Below, piece after piece: positions 6,313 through 13,974 of a DNA stretch of 15,736 bases. The stretch is from JAEHDI01 sp035455185 (GTDB lineage: Bacteria > Acidobacteriota > Terriglobia > Bryobacterales > Bryobacteraceae). Made by a program: the position numbers and the translations under genes. Position 1 is the first letter of the stretch. Each line of letters starts with the position of its first letter. The stretch lies in contig DATIFQ010000033.1 of the NCBI GenBank assembly GCA_035455185.1, forward strand, positions 1 to 15,736. Direction: 5' to 3'. The notes beneath the pieces are model-generated. The model made no database searches, was not told the origin of the DNA, and saw nothing but the letters and a program-made list of their open reading frames with translations.

Positions 6313-7695
6313 TCAAACGGGCCGCGCCCGAAGGATACGCAAGAGGGACCGCCATCGCGGGGGCGGCAACGGACCAGGTTCGATGACTGCCCCGGAATCA
6401 AACGTCTCTTCCGCCAGACGCGCAGCCATCTTGGGGTATTGGGCCGCAACATTGACTGACTCAGCAGGATCAAGGAAGAGGTTGTACAACTCTGGAGGCC
6501 TGCAGGACACCACTGGTCCACGGGCACCGCCCGGACCGAGTTCGAATTTTCGGAAATGGATCTTCCAAGGGCCCGAGCGAAAGGCAAAGAGATGCCTGCC
6601 GCTGTAGTAGAAGAACCCGAGGTTGGGAGAACCCGCGCTACCGGCCAGCCATGGAAGGATGTTCCGGCCATCGACTTGCCGGTCGCTGGGGACATCGCCG
6701 CCGGCAAGTTCAATGAGTGTTGTGTAAAGGTCCATGAGCGAGGAGATTCCGTCCCGGACGACACCGGGAGGAATCACGCCCGGCCATCGGAAGATTGCGG
6801 GCACGCGGATCCCTCCCTCCCAGGTTGTTCCTTTCCCGCCACGCAAGATGCCGGCGCTTCCACCCGCCGACAAGTCCGGGCCGTTGTCGCTGGCGAAGAT
6901 CACAAGCGTGTCGTTGTCCAATCCGTCGGCGGCGAGAGCATCGAGGATCTCACCCACGCTCCAGTCGATCTCTTCCACAGCGTCGCCGTAGCGGCCGGCG
7001 GTGGATTTGCCGCGGAAGTTCACGGATGCGGACAGGGGCGTGTGTGGGAGCGAATAGGGCAGGTATAGGAAAAAAGGATTGTCCCGGCTGCGCTTGATGA
7101 AGTGGAGTGCCTCCCTGGTGTACAACTGGGTGAGCTCGCGGAAACGAAGCGGCAAGTCCAGAGCTCGGCCGTCGCTGTACAAGCGGAGTGGAGGCCACTG
7201 GAACACGGGAAGCCTCATATCGTGGCTGTAGAGGAGGCCGAAGGAGTAGTCGAAGCCGTGCCGATTCGGACGGAACGGGGGCAGGTCACCGAGGTGCCAC
7301 TTCCCGATGCAGGCGGTGGAGTAGCCCTGATCCTTGAGGCGCTCCGCGAGGGTCACCTCTGAATCGGGCAACCCGAACCTCTCGTGCGGCATCAGCACTC
7401 GAACGAGTCCGGAACGGAGCGGATAACGTCCCGTGAGGAGCGATGAGCGGGCCGGGGTACAAGTGGGCGCCGCGTAGAATTCGGTGAGCCGGGCGCCTTC
7501 GGCAGCCATTCGATCGAGGTTGGGCGTCCTCATTCGACGGTTGCCGTAACAGCCTAAGTCGCCGTAGCCGAGGTCGTCAGCGAGCAGAATGATCAGGTTC
7601 GGACGCCGTAGGGCGAGTTGCGCACCCCGCCAATCGAGTGCACTCCCCAGCCCGCTGGCAGACAGAAGACTGCAAAATGAGCGTCTGCTCAACAC
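6313..7695 (-). CDS. Arylsulfatase (type I, formylglycine), Tat-type leader
   Basis: This is a complete type I sulfatase of 460 residues. From the chosen start, the metal ligands Asp40-Asp41 are in LLADDLGYGDLGCYG. The formylglycine motif is C79-T-P-A-R83 followed by SSLLTGRYP. GKWHLGDLPPFRPNRHGFDY gives the conserved Lys-x-His, and SDNGPD...GGKGTTWEGG the C-terminal metal and substrate Lys. Cys79 must be oxidised by a formylglycine-generating enzyme, which is not in the window. The leader LSRRSFCSLLSASG contains a twin-arginine motif, suggesting export in folded form. I use the GTG at 7695 (AGGA four bases upstream); a TTG at 7692 has better spacing, and a GTG at 7725 would lengthen the leader. 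It is upstream of, and probably cotranscribed with, the Thr-type sulfatase-like gene. The sulfated substrate cannot be told from sequence. Confidence 0.93.
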   Translation of the reverse strand: MLSRRSFCSLLSASGLGSALDWRGAQLALRRPNLIILLADDLGYGDLGCYGNRRMRTPNLDRMAAEGARLTEFYAAPTCTPARSSLLTGRYPLRSGLVRVLMPHERFGLPDSEVTLAERLKDQGYSTACIGKWHLGDLPPFRPNRHGFDYSFGLLYSHDMRLPVFQWPPLRLYSDGRALDLPLRFRELTQLYTREALHFIKRSRDNPFFLYLPYSLPHTPLSASVNFRGKSTAGRYGDAVEEIDWSVGEILDALAADGLDNDTLVIFASDNGPDLSAGGSAGILRGGKGTTWEGGIRVPAIFRWPGVIPPGVVRDGISSLMDLYTTLIELAGGDVPSDRQVDGRNILPWLAGSAGSPNLGFFYYSGRHLFAFRSGPWKIHFRKFELGPGGARGPVVSCRPPELYNLFLDPAESVNVAAQYPKMAARLAEETFDSGAVIEPGPLPPPRWRSLLRILRARPV

Positions 7696-7818
7696 TACTT
7701 CCTTTTGTACAATGACCGGAACCACGGAACAACCCGGATGAGTCGCATCGCCCCGGGATCGGCTATGCTTTCAAGTTTGGGCGTTTGAAGCCCAACTGGA
7801 TCGGGAGGGAGCAGCGGC
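7696..7818. other. Divergent gap between the arylsulfatase and PIG-L genes
   Basis: This 123-bp stretch must hold the start signals for both directions, but I see no convincing promoter. The best plus-strand element is TATGCT at 7764-7769, without a good -35. The ribosome site of the PIG-L gene (GGAGGGA, 7804-7810) is clear. Confidence 0.4.
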
Positions 7819-8616
7819 ATGCGGTATCTGGTTGTCGGGGCGCACCCCGACGATTGCGAGTACCGGTTCGGCGGGACGACGGTCAAACTCGCGGCGCAGG
7901 GGCATGCGGTGAAGTTTCTGTCGGTGACCAACGGGGATGCCGGCCACCACGTCCAGGGCGGCGTCACGCTGGTCGCGCGGCGCGAGGCCGAAGCGCAAGA
8001 GGGAGCGCGGCGGGCCGGGGCGGCGGCGTGCGAGTCGCTGGACAACCACGACGGCGAATACATGCCAACGCTCCAGAACCGCTGCGAGATCATCAGGCAG
8101 ATCCGCGAGTGGAAGGCGGACGTCGTGATCACGCACCGTCCTAACGACTACCACCCCGACCACCGGTACACGAGCATGCTGGTGCAAGACGCCGCGTTCA
8201 TGGTGATGGTGCCGAACATATGCCCGGCGACCCCCGCGCTTCGGCACAATCCGGTCTTCCTGTACATGGAAGACGATTTCCGGAAGCCGGCGCCGTTTTC
8301 GCCCGACATCGTGGTGGACATCACCGACGTGTGGGACCAAAAGGTGAGTTCCATCGGCGCGCATGTCTCTCAGTTTTACGAGTGGCTGCCGTGGCTCGAC
8401 GGCGATCTCGATAAGGTTCCCACGGACGCCTCGGAACGAAAGAAGTGGCTGGACCAATGGCTCCGGAAACTGCTGAAGAACGACTTCCGCGAGGCGGTGG
8501 AGCGGCGCTACGGTAAGGAGCAGGCCGGCCGGGTGAGGCTTGTCGAGGCGTTCGAGATTTGCGAATACGGCCGCCAGCCTTCTCCGGAAGAACGGGACAA
8601 ACTACTCCCGCGGTAA
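7819..8616 (+). CDS. PIG-L (LmbE-like) family N-acetyl-sugar deacetylase
   Basis: This zinc-dependent deacetylase family includes GPI-synthesis PIG-L, mycothiol MshB and bacillithiol BshB. The metal and catalytic motif GAHPDDCE is at residues 7-14 (His9, Asp11 and Asp12), and the third metal ligand region YHPDH is at 111-115, both at the usual positions. The segment SVTNGDAGHH near residue 35 is also typical. The protein is 265 residues with no signal peptide, so it acts in the cytoplasm. The ATG at 7819 has GGAGGGA eight bases upstream. It is divergent from the sulfatase pair and followed by two GC-rich hairpins, then the large secreted protein. The substrate is unknown; members of this family act on GlcNAc-containing glycoconjugates or thiols, and nothing nearby points to one. 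Confidence 0.93.
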   Translation: MRYLVVGAHPDDCEYRFGGTTVKLAAQGHAVKFLSVTNGDAGHHVQGGVTLVARREAEAQEGARRAGAAACESLDNHDGEYMPTLQNRCEIIRQIREWKADVVITHRPNDYHPDHRYTSMLVQDAAFMVMVPNICPATPALRHNPVFLYMEDDFRKPAPFSPDIVVDITDVWDQKVSSIGAHVSQFYEWLPWLDGDLDKVPTDASERKKWLDQWLRKLLKNDFREAVERRYGKEQAGRVRLVEAFEICEYGRQPSPEERDKLLPR

Positions 8617-8626
8617 GGCGGGATGA

Positions 8627-8645
8627 CGCGGGACCGCCGTCCGCG
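8627..8645. other. GC-rich imperfect hairpin downstream of the PIG-L gene
   Basis: CGCGGGA (8627-8633) pairs with TCCGCG (8640-8645) if one G is bulged, around a six-base loop. It begins 10 bases after the PIG-L stop codon. No T-tract follows, so it may slow or stabilise the transcript end rather than act as a classic terminator. Confidence 0.35.
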
Positions 8646-8680
8646 GTATCATCCGACTTCAACGGGGGTACTGGATAACC

Positions 8681-8706
8681 CGCGGCACAGCCAAGGCCGT
8701 GCCGCG
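8681..8706. repeat. Perfect 8-bp inverted repeat (hairpin) between the PIG-L and transglutaminase-like genes
   Basis: CGCGGCAC (8681-8688) and GTGCCGCG (8699-8706) are exact reverse complements around a 10-base loop, and a GCC/GGC pair inside could extend the stem. It ends 27 bases before the start of the next gene. There is no T-run on either side. A transcript-processing or attenuation hairpin, or a protein-binding palindrome, are all possible. Confidence 0.5.
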
Positions 8707-8732
8707 CTAAAGCACCCGGCTAAGAGGCGGTC

Positions 8733-11249
8733 ATGCGAACGACACTACCGGTGGTTGCTGTATTTGCGTCTGTTTTCCTCCCAAGTCCCAATAAGGCGGG
8801 TGATTTGCGGAGCGCCTGCTCCGACGCACCGAAGCATCAAACCGAGGTGGTCACCTCGGGCAAACATACGTACACGGTAACGATGGGCGGGACTATCGAC
8901 GGCGAGATGACGCGCGACCCGATCGGCTACTGGGCCTACGACCAGTACTGGGAACCGAATCTTTTCGTGCGGATCGAAAACATCGGCGACGAAACGGCCG
9001 TCAACCCGTGGCTCCTGCGTAAGGGTAGGCCGGATACGCGAACGGTTCAGGGCATCGTCGGTCACGTGTTGGAACCATCGATGAGCGAGGCCGAGAGAGC
9101 TCGCCGTCTGTGGGAGTTCGAGATCAAGAACCGGTTTCACGCGACCACCGAGGACCACGAGGTGGACGACGTCATCAAGCGCTTCAACTGTTACGGGTAC
9201 ACGCTCTGCGGGAACGAGAGCAAGATCATGAGCGACCTGTGGCGTGGCGCGGGGTTGAAGACGCGCCGCGGCTTCCCGAACGGGCACAGCACGGCCGAAG
9301 TCTACTATGACGATGCGTGGCACCTGCTCGATTCCGACGAAAGTATCATCTGCCTGCTGCGGGACAACAAGACGATCGCCTCCGAAGAGCAGATCGTGCG
9401 CGACCACGACCTGATGAAGCGCACGCACTCCTACGGGCCGCTACACGACGACAACCCGCTGGGGGATGAGACGTCGGCCGCGCTGCACTACTACGAAGGC
9501 GAGCGCAGCGGTGAACAGCCGAGCTTCACCCGGCACACGATGAACTTCTCGCTGCGTCCCGGCGAGGCGATCACGTGGGCCTGGAACCCGGGAAATCGTT
9601 TCCACGGCAAGGAATTCGAAGGCAAGCTGGCGAACTTCTGGAACAAGCGCTGGCGCCTGATCGCCAACGTGATGAACGGGGAGCTGAGTTACACGGCTGA
9701 TCTGACGCGGAAGTCCACGCTGGCGCATCTGGCGAGCGACGGAATGGAACTGCGCGAGAGTGGACCGTTCGGCAGGGCTCTGTACGTGGCGGGCAAGTCA
9801 GGATCGGTGGTTGTACCGGTAAAGAGCGCGTATCCGATTATTGGTGGCCGTCTGGAGGTTGACTTCGGGCGGAAAGACATTCGTGACGAGGCGGTGAAGA
9901 CTGAGATCAGCTTTGACGGCGGCAAAACATGGAAAGAAGTGTGGACCAGCGCGGGCAGCGATTACGTACGCATGTACATCGACCTCGATGAGTTCTTTCC
10001 GGCGGCGGACCCAGCCCGGTACGAGTACCTGCTGCGCATCGCGGCGACAAGCAAACTCGAGCAGCCGGCGGTCTGTCTCAAGGGAGTGTCCCTGCGTTCG
10101 AAGTTGCAGATGGCGAGGCTGGCGATGCCGGGCGTGAGTCTGGGAGACAACGCCTTCACGTACGTCGATGAGAGCGGGCCCGGGCGAAAGGTACGGATCA
10201 CGCACGCCTGGAACGAGTGCAACTCCGCGGCGGCGCCTCAGGCTCCAGCGGGCGCGGAGTATCCACCGGACGGAGGCAAGGCAGAGGGCACCGCGATCAC
10301 GTTTCGTTGGCAGCCTCCTTCGGGCGGTACGGAACCGGCGGACTACGAGTTTCAATTGAGCGAATACGCGGACATACGGTGGGTCGTGTCGCCGAACTTT
10401 CACAAGCTGATCAGCCGGACGGCCGGCCGCGGCACCGCGTCCTTCAAGCTGCCGTACAAGGGGCTTCTGAATCCGGGCGAAACGTATTACTGGCGGGTGC
10501 GCGCCCGGGGCGACGACGGGGTTTGGGGGCCGTGGTCCAAGGTATTCTCGTTCTCGGCGGACGCGCCGGCAGTGCCGGTGAAAGTGGAGACGCGTTTCGA
10601 CCGTGGTCCCCGCACGGCCACGCTGAATTGGGAGCCGGGTAGCGGCGGGACCGTACCGATTCGGTACCGGATTTACGGAAGTGCGGAGCGAGGTTTCACC
10701 GCGAACGACAGCGCCTACAAGTATCACGCCGGAGTAGACGGTGTACTCGACAGTCCTCCGAACCTGTTGCTTGAGACGAAGGGTCCGGTGAAGTCGGTAG
10801 CGCTACCGGCCGAATTGTGGCGGCCGTACTATCGCGTGGTGGCGGTCGACGCCTCCGGCCATGAGAGCGGGGCGTCGGATAAGGCGGAGCTTACACACCC
10901 GCTGATCCGAACGCGCGCCCTCACCGAAGCCCGCGCCGGCGCGTACTACGAAGCTCAAGTGGATCTTTCCGCATCCGCCGGCCACCTCACGTCGGCGAAC
11001 TTGAACGGCAAACCGTACCACATGAAGTTCCGCGACGGCGACGAACCATCATTTGAACTGTCGGGCGCGCCGGAGGGACTCAATATCGACCGAAGGAGCG
11101 GCCTGATCGCGGGCTATCTGCCCGCCAAGACTGCCGGCTCATACACACTGTCCGTCACGGTGACGGACGGTCGCAGCAAGCAAGAGGACGCGGTGACGTT
11201 CTTCTTGCGGGTTCGAGGTGAGGAACCCGTTCGCCGTTCCGCGAGGTGA
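8733..11249 (+). CDS. Large secreted transglutaminase-like protein with Fn3-like and Ig-like domains
   Basis: This 838-residue protein has no named homologue that I recognise. It starts with a signal-peptide-like stretch (MRTTLPVVAVFASVFLPS). Residues about 110-215 look like a papain-fold transglutaminase core: Cys159 in YTLCGNESKIMSDL, a GLKTRRG turn, His185 in GHSTAEVYYDDAWH, and Asp200 in LLDSD. The order and the 15-residue His-Asp spacing fit a Cys-His-Asp triad; Cys153 is nearby. A middle all-beta region (about 260-500) follows. Two fibronectin-III-like repeats come next (about 500-610, with YYWRVRARG and WGPWS, and 612-720). Last is a cadherin/putative-Ig domain (about 735-830, with APEGLNIDRRSGLIAGYLP and SYTLSVTVTDG). 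There is no membrane anchor or sorting motif. ATG 8733 has AGAGG five bases upstream. It ends seven bases before the nitroreductase gene, so the two are probably cotranscribed. It may act as an extracellular protease, amidase or crosslinker; this is inferred. Confidence 0.8.
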   Translation: MRTTLPVVAVFASVFLPSPNKAGDLRSACSDAPKHQTEVVTSGKHTYTVTMGGTIDGEMTRDPIGYWAYDQYWEPNLFVRIENIGDETAVNPWLLRKGRPDTRTVQGIVGHVLEPSMSEAERARRLWEFEIKNRFHATTEDHEVDDVIKRFNCYGYTLCGNESKIMSDLWRGAGLKTRRGFPNGHSTAEVYYDDAWHLLDSDESIICLLRDNKTIASEEQIVRDHDLMKRTHSYGPLHDDNPLGDETSAALHYYEGERSGEQPSFTRHTMNFSLRPGEAITWAWNPGNRFHGKEFEGKLANFWNKRWRLIANVMNGELSYTADLTRKSTLAHLASDGMELRESGPFGRALYVAGKSGSVVVPVKSAYPIIGGRLEVDFGRKDIRDEAVKTEISFDGGKTWKEVWTSAGSDYVRMYIDLDEFFPAADPARYEYLLRIAATSKLEQPAVCLKGVSLRSKLQMARLAMPGVSLGDNAFTYVDESGPGRKVRITHAWNECNSAAAPQAPAGAEYPPDGGKAEGTAITFRWQPPSGGTEPADYEFQLSEYADIRWVVSPNFHKLISRTAGRGTASFKLPYKGLLNPGETYYWRVRARGDDGVWGPWSKVFSFSADAPAVPVKVETRFDRGPRTATLNWEPGSGGTVPIRYRIYGSAERGFTANDSAYKYHAGVDGVLDSPPNLLLETKGPVKSVALPAELWRPYYRVVAVDASGHESGASDKAELTHPLIRTRALTEARAGAYYEAQVDLSASAGHLTSANLNGKPYHMKFRDGDEPSFELSGAPEGLNIDRRSGLIAGYLPAKTAGSYTLSVTVTDGRSKQEDAVTFFLRVRGEEPVRRSAR

Positions 11250-11256
11250 AACTGCC

Positions 11257-11883
11257 ATGACAAAACTCGTCCGGTATTCGACATTCCTGATCCTACTTCC
11301 CGCTCTTGCGCAGCAACCCCTCGAACTGCCGCAGCCGCAAACGGACGGAGGCCGGCCGCTAATGCAGGTTCTAAAAGACCGGAAGACGTCCCGGGAGTTC
11401 AGCGGCGAAAGTCTGCCGCCGCAGGTGCTATCCAACCTTCTGTGGGCGGCGTTCGGCATCAACCGCCCGGCGGATGGTCGGAGGACGGCGCCGTCCGCGC
11501 ACAACTGGCAGGAGGTCGACATTTACGTCGCAACGGCAGGCGGAGCCTACCTGTTTGAGCCGAAGACGCACTCGCTCAAACCCGTCATTGCAGACGACAT
11601 CCGGAAGAGCACGGGTACACAGGCGTTTGTGGCCGACGCCCCGGTCAATCTGGTGTACGTTGCGGACTACACTAGGATGGTTGACGCGAGCGAATCGGAC
11701 AAAATATCGTACTCTGCCGCGGATACGGGGTTCATCGCCCAGAATGTGTATCTGTTTTGCGCTTCGGAGGGACTGGCCACGGTAGTCCGCGGCGGCGTAG
11801 ACCAGTCGTTGCCGAAGCTTCTAAAGCTGCGGCCGGATCAGCACATCACTCTGGCGCAGACGGTGGGGTATCCGAAGAAGTAG
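11257..11883 (+). CDS. Exported nitroreductase-family (SagB-like) protein
   Basis: This is an FMN-binding nitroreductase-fold protein of 208 residues. The N-terminus, MTKLVRYSTFLILLPALAQQ, is a signal peptide with likely cleavage after ALA. The family core follows: VLKDRKTSREFSGESLP (Arg/Ser-Arg phosphate-binding motif), LLWAAFGINRP, TAPSAHNWQEVDIYV, and SYSAADTGFIAQNVYLFC with SEGLATVVRG. This pattern is closest to SagB-type and related nitroreductases. An exported flavoprotein of this fold is less usual than a cytoplasmic one, because FMN has to be loaded outside or during Tat export, and no twin-arginine motif is visible. ATG 11257 is preceded by GAGGTG at eight bases. It follows the transglutaminase-like gene by seven bases and converges on the ABC gene, with stops only 13 bases apart. 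The substrate is unknown. Confidence 0.88.
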   Translation: MTKLVRYSTFLILLPALAQQPLELPQPQTDGGRPLMQVLKDRKTSREFSGESLPPQVLSNLLWAAFGINRPADGRRTAPSAHNWQEVDIYVATAGGAYLFEPKTHSLKPVIADDIRKSTGTQAFVADAPVNLVYVADYTRMVDASESDKISYSAADTGFIAQNVYLFCASEGLATVVRGGVDQSLPKLLKLRPDQHITLAQTVGYPKK

Positions 11884-11896
11884 GGTCCGAGCGCAA

Positions 11897-12682
11897 CTAC
11901 CAGAGGTGAAAATAGCCGTCCCGCCGGGTGACTTCGACCGGGGTGTCGAAGAGGCGGGACAGCAGTCCCGCGGTCAGGACGCTCTCCTTGGAATCGTCGG
12001 CGAACACTTTGCCGTGCTTGATCAGGACGACACGGCCGATCTCCGGGATGATGTCGCCGAGGTGGTGCGTCACCATGACGATGCTCGTGCCGCCGGCAGC
12101 CAGATTGCGCAGAGCGCCGCTCAATTCGTGGCGCGCACGGACGTCGAGGCTGTTGCTGGGTTCGTCGAGCACGAGAGCCTTCGGGCCGTGGACCAGCGCC
12201 CTGCCGATCAGCGTTCGTTGCACTTCACCGGCGGACATTTCATGGATGCTGCGGCCGGCGAGGTGAGCAACCTCCAGAAGGTGGAGCAGCTCCCGGGCCT
12301 TGTGTTCCATCAACGTCGTGACGTGATGATTCGGCCAGACGCCGACGCTGCTGAAGAAGCCGGAGAGTACCATCTCGAGTCCCGTGATGTCCCAAGTGCA
12401 GGATTCCAGCAGGTCGGTCGAAACGATCCCCAGGAGCGCGCGAAGGTCGAAGATGTTCCAAACCTCCTCGCCGAGGATGCGGACATAGGAGTCGGGCGCC
12501 GGCAGCGGATAACACTCGCGGGTAATGGTCTTGATCAAAGACGACTTGCCCGAGCCGTTCGGCCCGAGCACCGCAACATGCTCGCCGAGAGAGATGGAAA
12601 GAGAAAAGCCGTCGAGTGCGGGGCGCAGACCGCGCCGAACGGTGATGTTGCGGAACTCGATCAGCGGCGGCGAAGGCTGCAT
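11897..12682 (-). CDS. Stand-alone ABC transporter ATP-binding protein (YlmA/ModF-like)
   Basis: This is a 261-residue single ABC ATPase. Walker A is GPNGSGKS (residues 40-47), the signature is MSAGE (149-153), Walker B is ALVLDEP (169-175) and the H-loop is His206 in VTHH. The usual Q-loop glutamine is not evident in GIVSTDLLES. Phrases such as ITRECYPLP, ILGEEVWNIFDLRALLGIVS and THHLGDIIPEI resemble YlmA/ModF-type ATPases, whose substrates are mostly unassigned. No permease or binding-protein gene is adjacent. The ATG at 12682 is four bases downstream of the galM stop, suggesting coupling; the frame stays open upstream within galM, but that stretch is a shadow. Its ribosome site is weak. 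Transport, or a regulatory role without membrane partners, are both possible. Confidence 0.9.
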   Translation of the reverse strand: MQPSPPLIEFRNITVRRGLRPALDGFSLSISLGEHVAVLGPNGSGKSSLIKTITRECYPLPAPDSYVRILGEEVWNIFDLRALLGIVSTDLLESCTWDITGLEMVLSGFFSSVGVWPNHHVTTLMEHKARELLHLLEVAHLAGRSIHEMSAGEVQRTLIGRALVHGPKALVLDEPSNSLDVRARHELSGALRNLAAGGTSIVMVTHHLGDIIPEIGRVVLIKHGKVFADDSKESVLTAGLLSRLFDTPVEVTRRDGYFHLW

Positions 12683-12686
12683 GCAG

Positions 12687-13847
12687 TTATCGCGACGTCT
12701 CCGCGGAGAAGCGGTAGACCGTGGTTGTATGGTACTCGGCTCCCGGCTTGAGGACAGTCGAGGGAAACGCCGGCTGGTTCGGAGAGTCCGGGAAATGCTG
12801 GGTCTCGAGGCAGAAACCGTAGCGGAGGTTGTACACTCTGCCACCTTTGCCGTGAATCGTACCGTCGAGAAAGTTGCCGGTGTAAAACTGCACGCCGGGC
12901 TCGGTGGTCAGCACTTCGAGAATACGCCCTGATTTGGGCTCCGTCACCCTCGCCGCAAGTGAGAGCGTCCCGGCTTGGCCGTCGAGCACGAAATTGTGGT
13001 CGTAGCCCTTTCCGCGTACGAGTTGTTCGTCTTTGCCGTCGATCCGCGCGCCGATCGCGGTGGGTGTGCGGAAGTCGAAGGGCGTTCCCTCGACCGAGCG
13101 CAGTTCGCCCGTGGGAATCAGGCCGGCATCCACCGGTGTGAACCGGGCGGCGTTGATCATCATGACATGGCTCAGAATGTCACCCTCGCCCTGTCCCGCA
13201 AGATTGAAGTAGGAGTGATTCGTCAGGTTGAGGACCGTGTCCTTGTCGGTGGTGGCGCGGTAGTCGATTCGCAGCTCGTTGCGGTCGTTCAGCGAGTAAG
13301 TCACGGTGGCCGACAGGTTGCCGGGATAACCCTCCTCCCCGTCCTTGCTGAGGTACCTCATCTCGACGGCGGGAGCCCCGTCCACGGTTGTTTCCTTCGC
13401 TGTCCAGACGGCCTTGTCGAATCCCTTGATGCCGCCGTGCAGGGCGTTTTCACCGTTGTTTCGCGCGAGTCTGTACTCGACTCCGTTCAGAGTGAATCTG
13501 CCTTTGGCGATGCGGTTGCCGTAGCGCCCGACAATGGCGCCGAAATAGGGATGCTCAGCGAGGTAGCCGCCGAGGGAATCGAAGCCGAGGACGATGTCGT
13601 CGAGTTTGTCTACGCGGTCCGGCGCCTTGAGAGAAACGACGATACCGCCGTAGCTCGTGATCCTGACCTCGACGTCGGCCTTGTTCCGTAGCGTGTAGAT
13701 GTCTACGGCTTGGCCGTCGGCCGTCTTCCCGAACAATTCTTTCGTCAATTTGGCTCCTTCCTCGGTCTGCTTCCTGGCTCCCGGTCCACACGAGAGGGCG
13801 GCCAAAAGGCCGAACGTCATCGCGGCGTGCAGTGTCTTGCGCGGCAT
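12687..13847 (-). CDS. galM: Galactose mutarotase (aldose 1-epimerase), probably exported
   Basis: This 386-residue protein interconverts the alpha and beta anomers of aldohexoses. Family residues are Arg112 in GRYGNRIAKGRF, His137 in NALHGGIKGFD, catalytic His211 in LTNHSYFNLAG, and catalytic Glu316 in TTEPGVQFYTGNF, in the usual order. The N-terminus, MPRKTLHAAMTFGLLAALSCG, is a signal sequence with Cys20 in a lipobox-like but imperfect AALSC context, so it may be a lipoprotein or periplasmic enzyme rather than cytoplasmic. The ATG at 13847 was chosen because the signal peptide begins there; the frame extends to about 14093 but with no protein-like content. It is probably cotranscribed with the ABC ATPase four bases downstream. 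The gene is divergent from the D-2-hydroxyacid dehydrogenase across 127 bp. A role in processing sugars before uptake is inferred. Confidence 0.93.
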   Translation of the reverse strand: MPRKTLHAAMTFGLLAALSCGPGARKQTEEGAKLTKELFGKTADGQAVDIYTLRNKADVEVRITSYGGIVVSLKAPDRVDKLDDIVLGFDSLGGYLAEHPYFGAIVGRYGNRIAKGRFTLNGVEYRLARNNGENALHGGIKGFDKAVWTAKETTVDGAPAVEMRYLSKDGEEGYPGNLSATVTYSLNDRNELRIDYRATTDKDTVLNLTNHSYFNLAGQGEGDILSHVMMINAARFTPVDAGLIPTGELRSVEGTPFDFRTPTAIGARIDGKDEQLVRGKGYDHNFVLDGQAGTLSLAARVTEPKSGRILEVLTTEPGVQFYTGNFLDGTIHGKGGRVYNLRYGFCLETQHFPDSPNQPAFPSTVLKPGAEYHTTTVYRFSAETSR

Positions 13848-13974
13848 AGGCTGGGCCACCGAAAGCCCGGGCGGCAAGGCAACAAGATACCACACGGGCG
13901 TGGCCGGCCCAGAGACGCCGATGTTTCGGTAAGCTGGACGCTCCGGCCCAATTAACAGGGCGGGGCTACGCACA
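13848..13974. other. Divergent gap between galM and the dehydrogenase gene
   Basis: This 127-bp region should carry both promoters. I see no strong -35/-10 pair on either strand. A GGCCGGCC palindrome (13902-13909) and an A+T-rich AATTAACA stretch (13950-13957) are the only features. A clear ribosome site is also missing before ATG 13975. Confidence 0.4.

Noticed and set aside
9798..10727. Open frame on the minus strand opposite the transglutaminase-like gene
   Set aside because: It is Arg-rich without domain features, and the plus strand encodes clear Fn3-like repeats over the same stretch.
12683..12844. N-terminal extension of the ABC ATPase
   Set aside because: It would overlap the end of galM and is Ser/Arg-rich with no family similarity. 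The conserved part begins right after ATG 12682.
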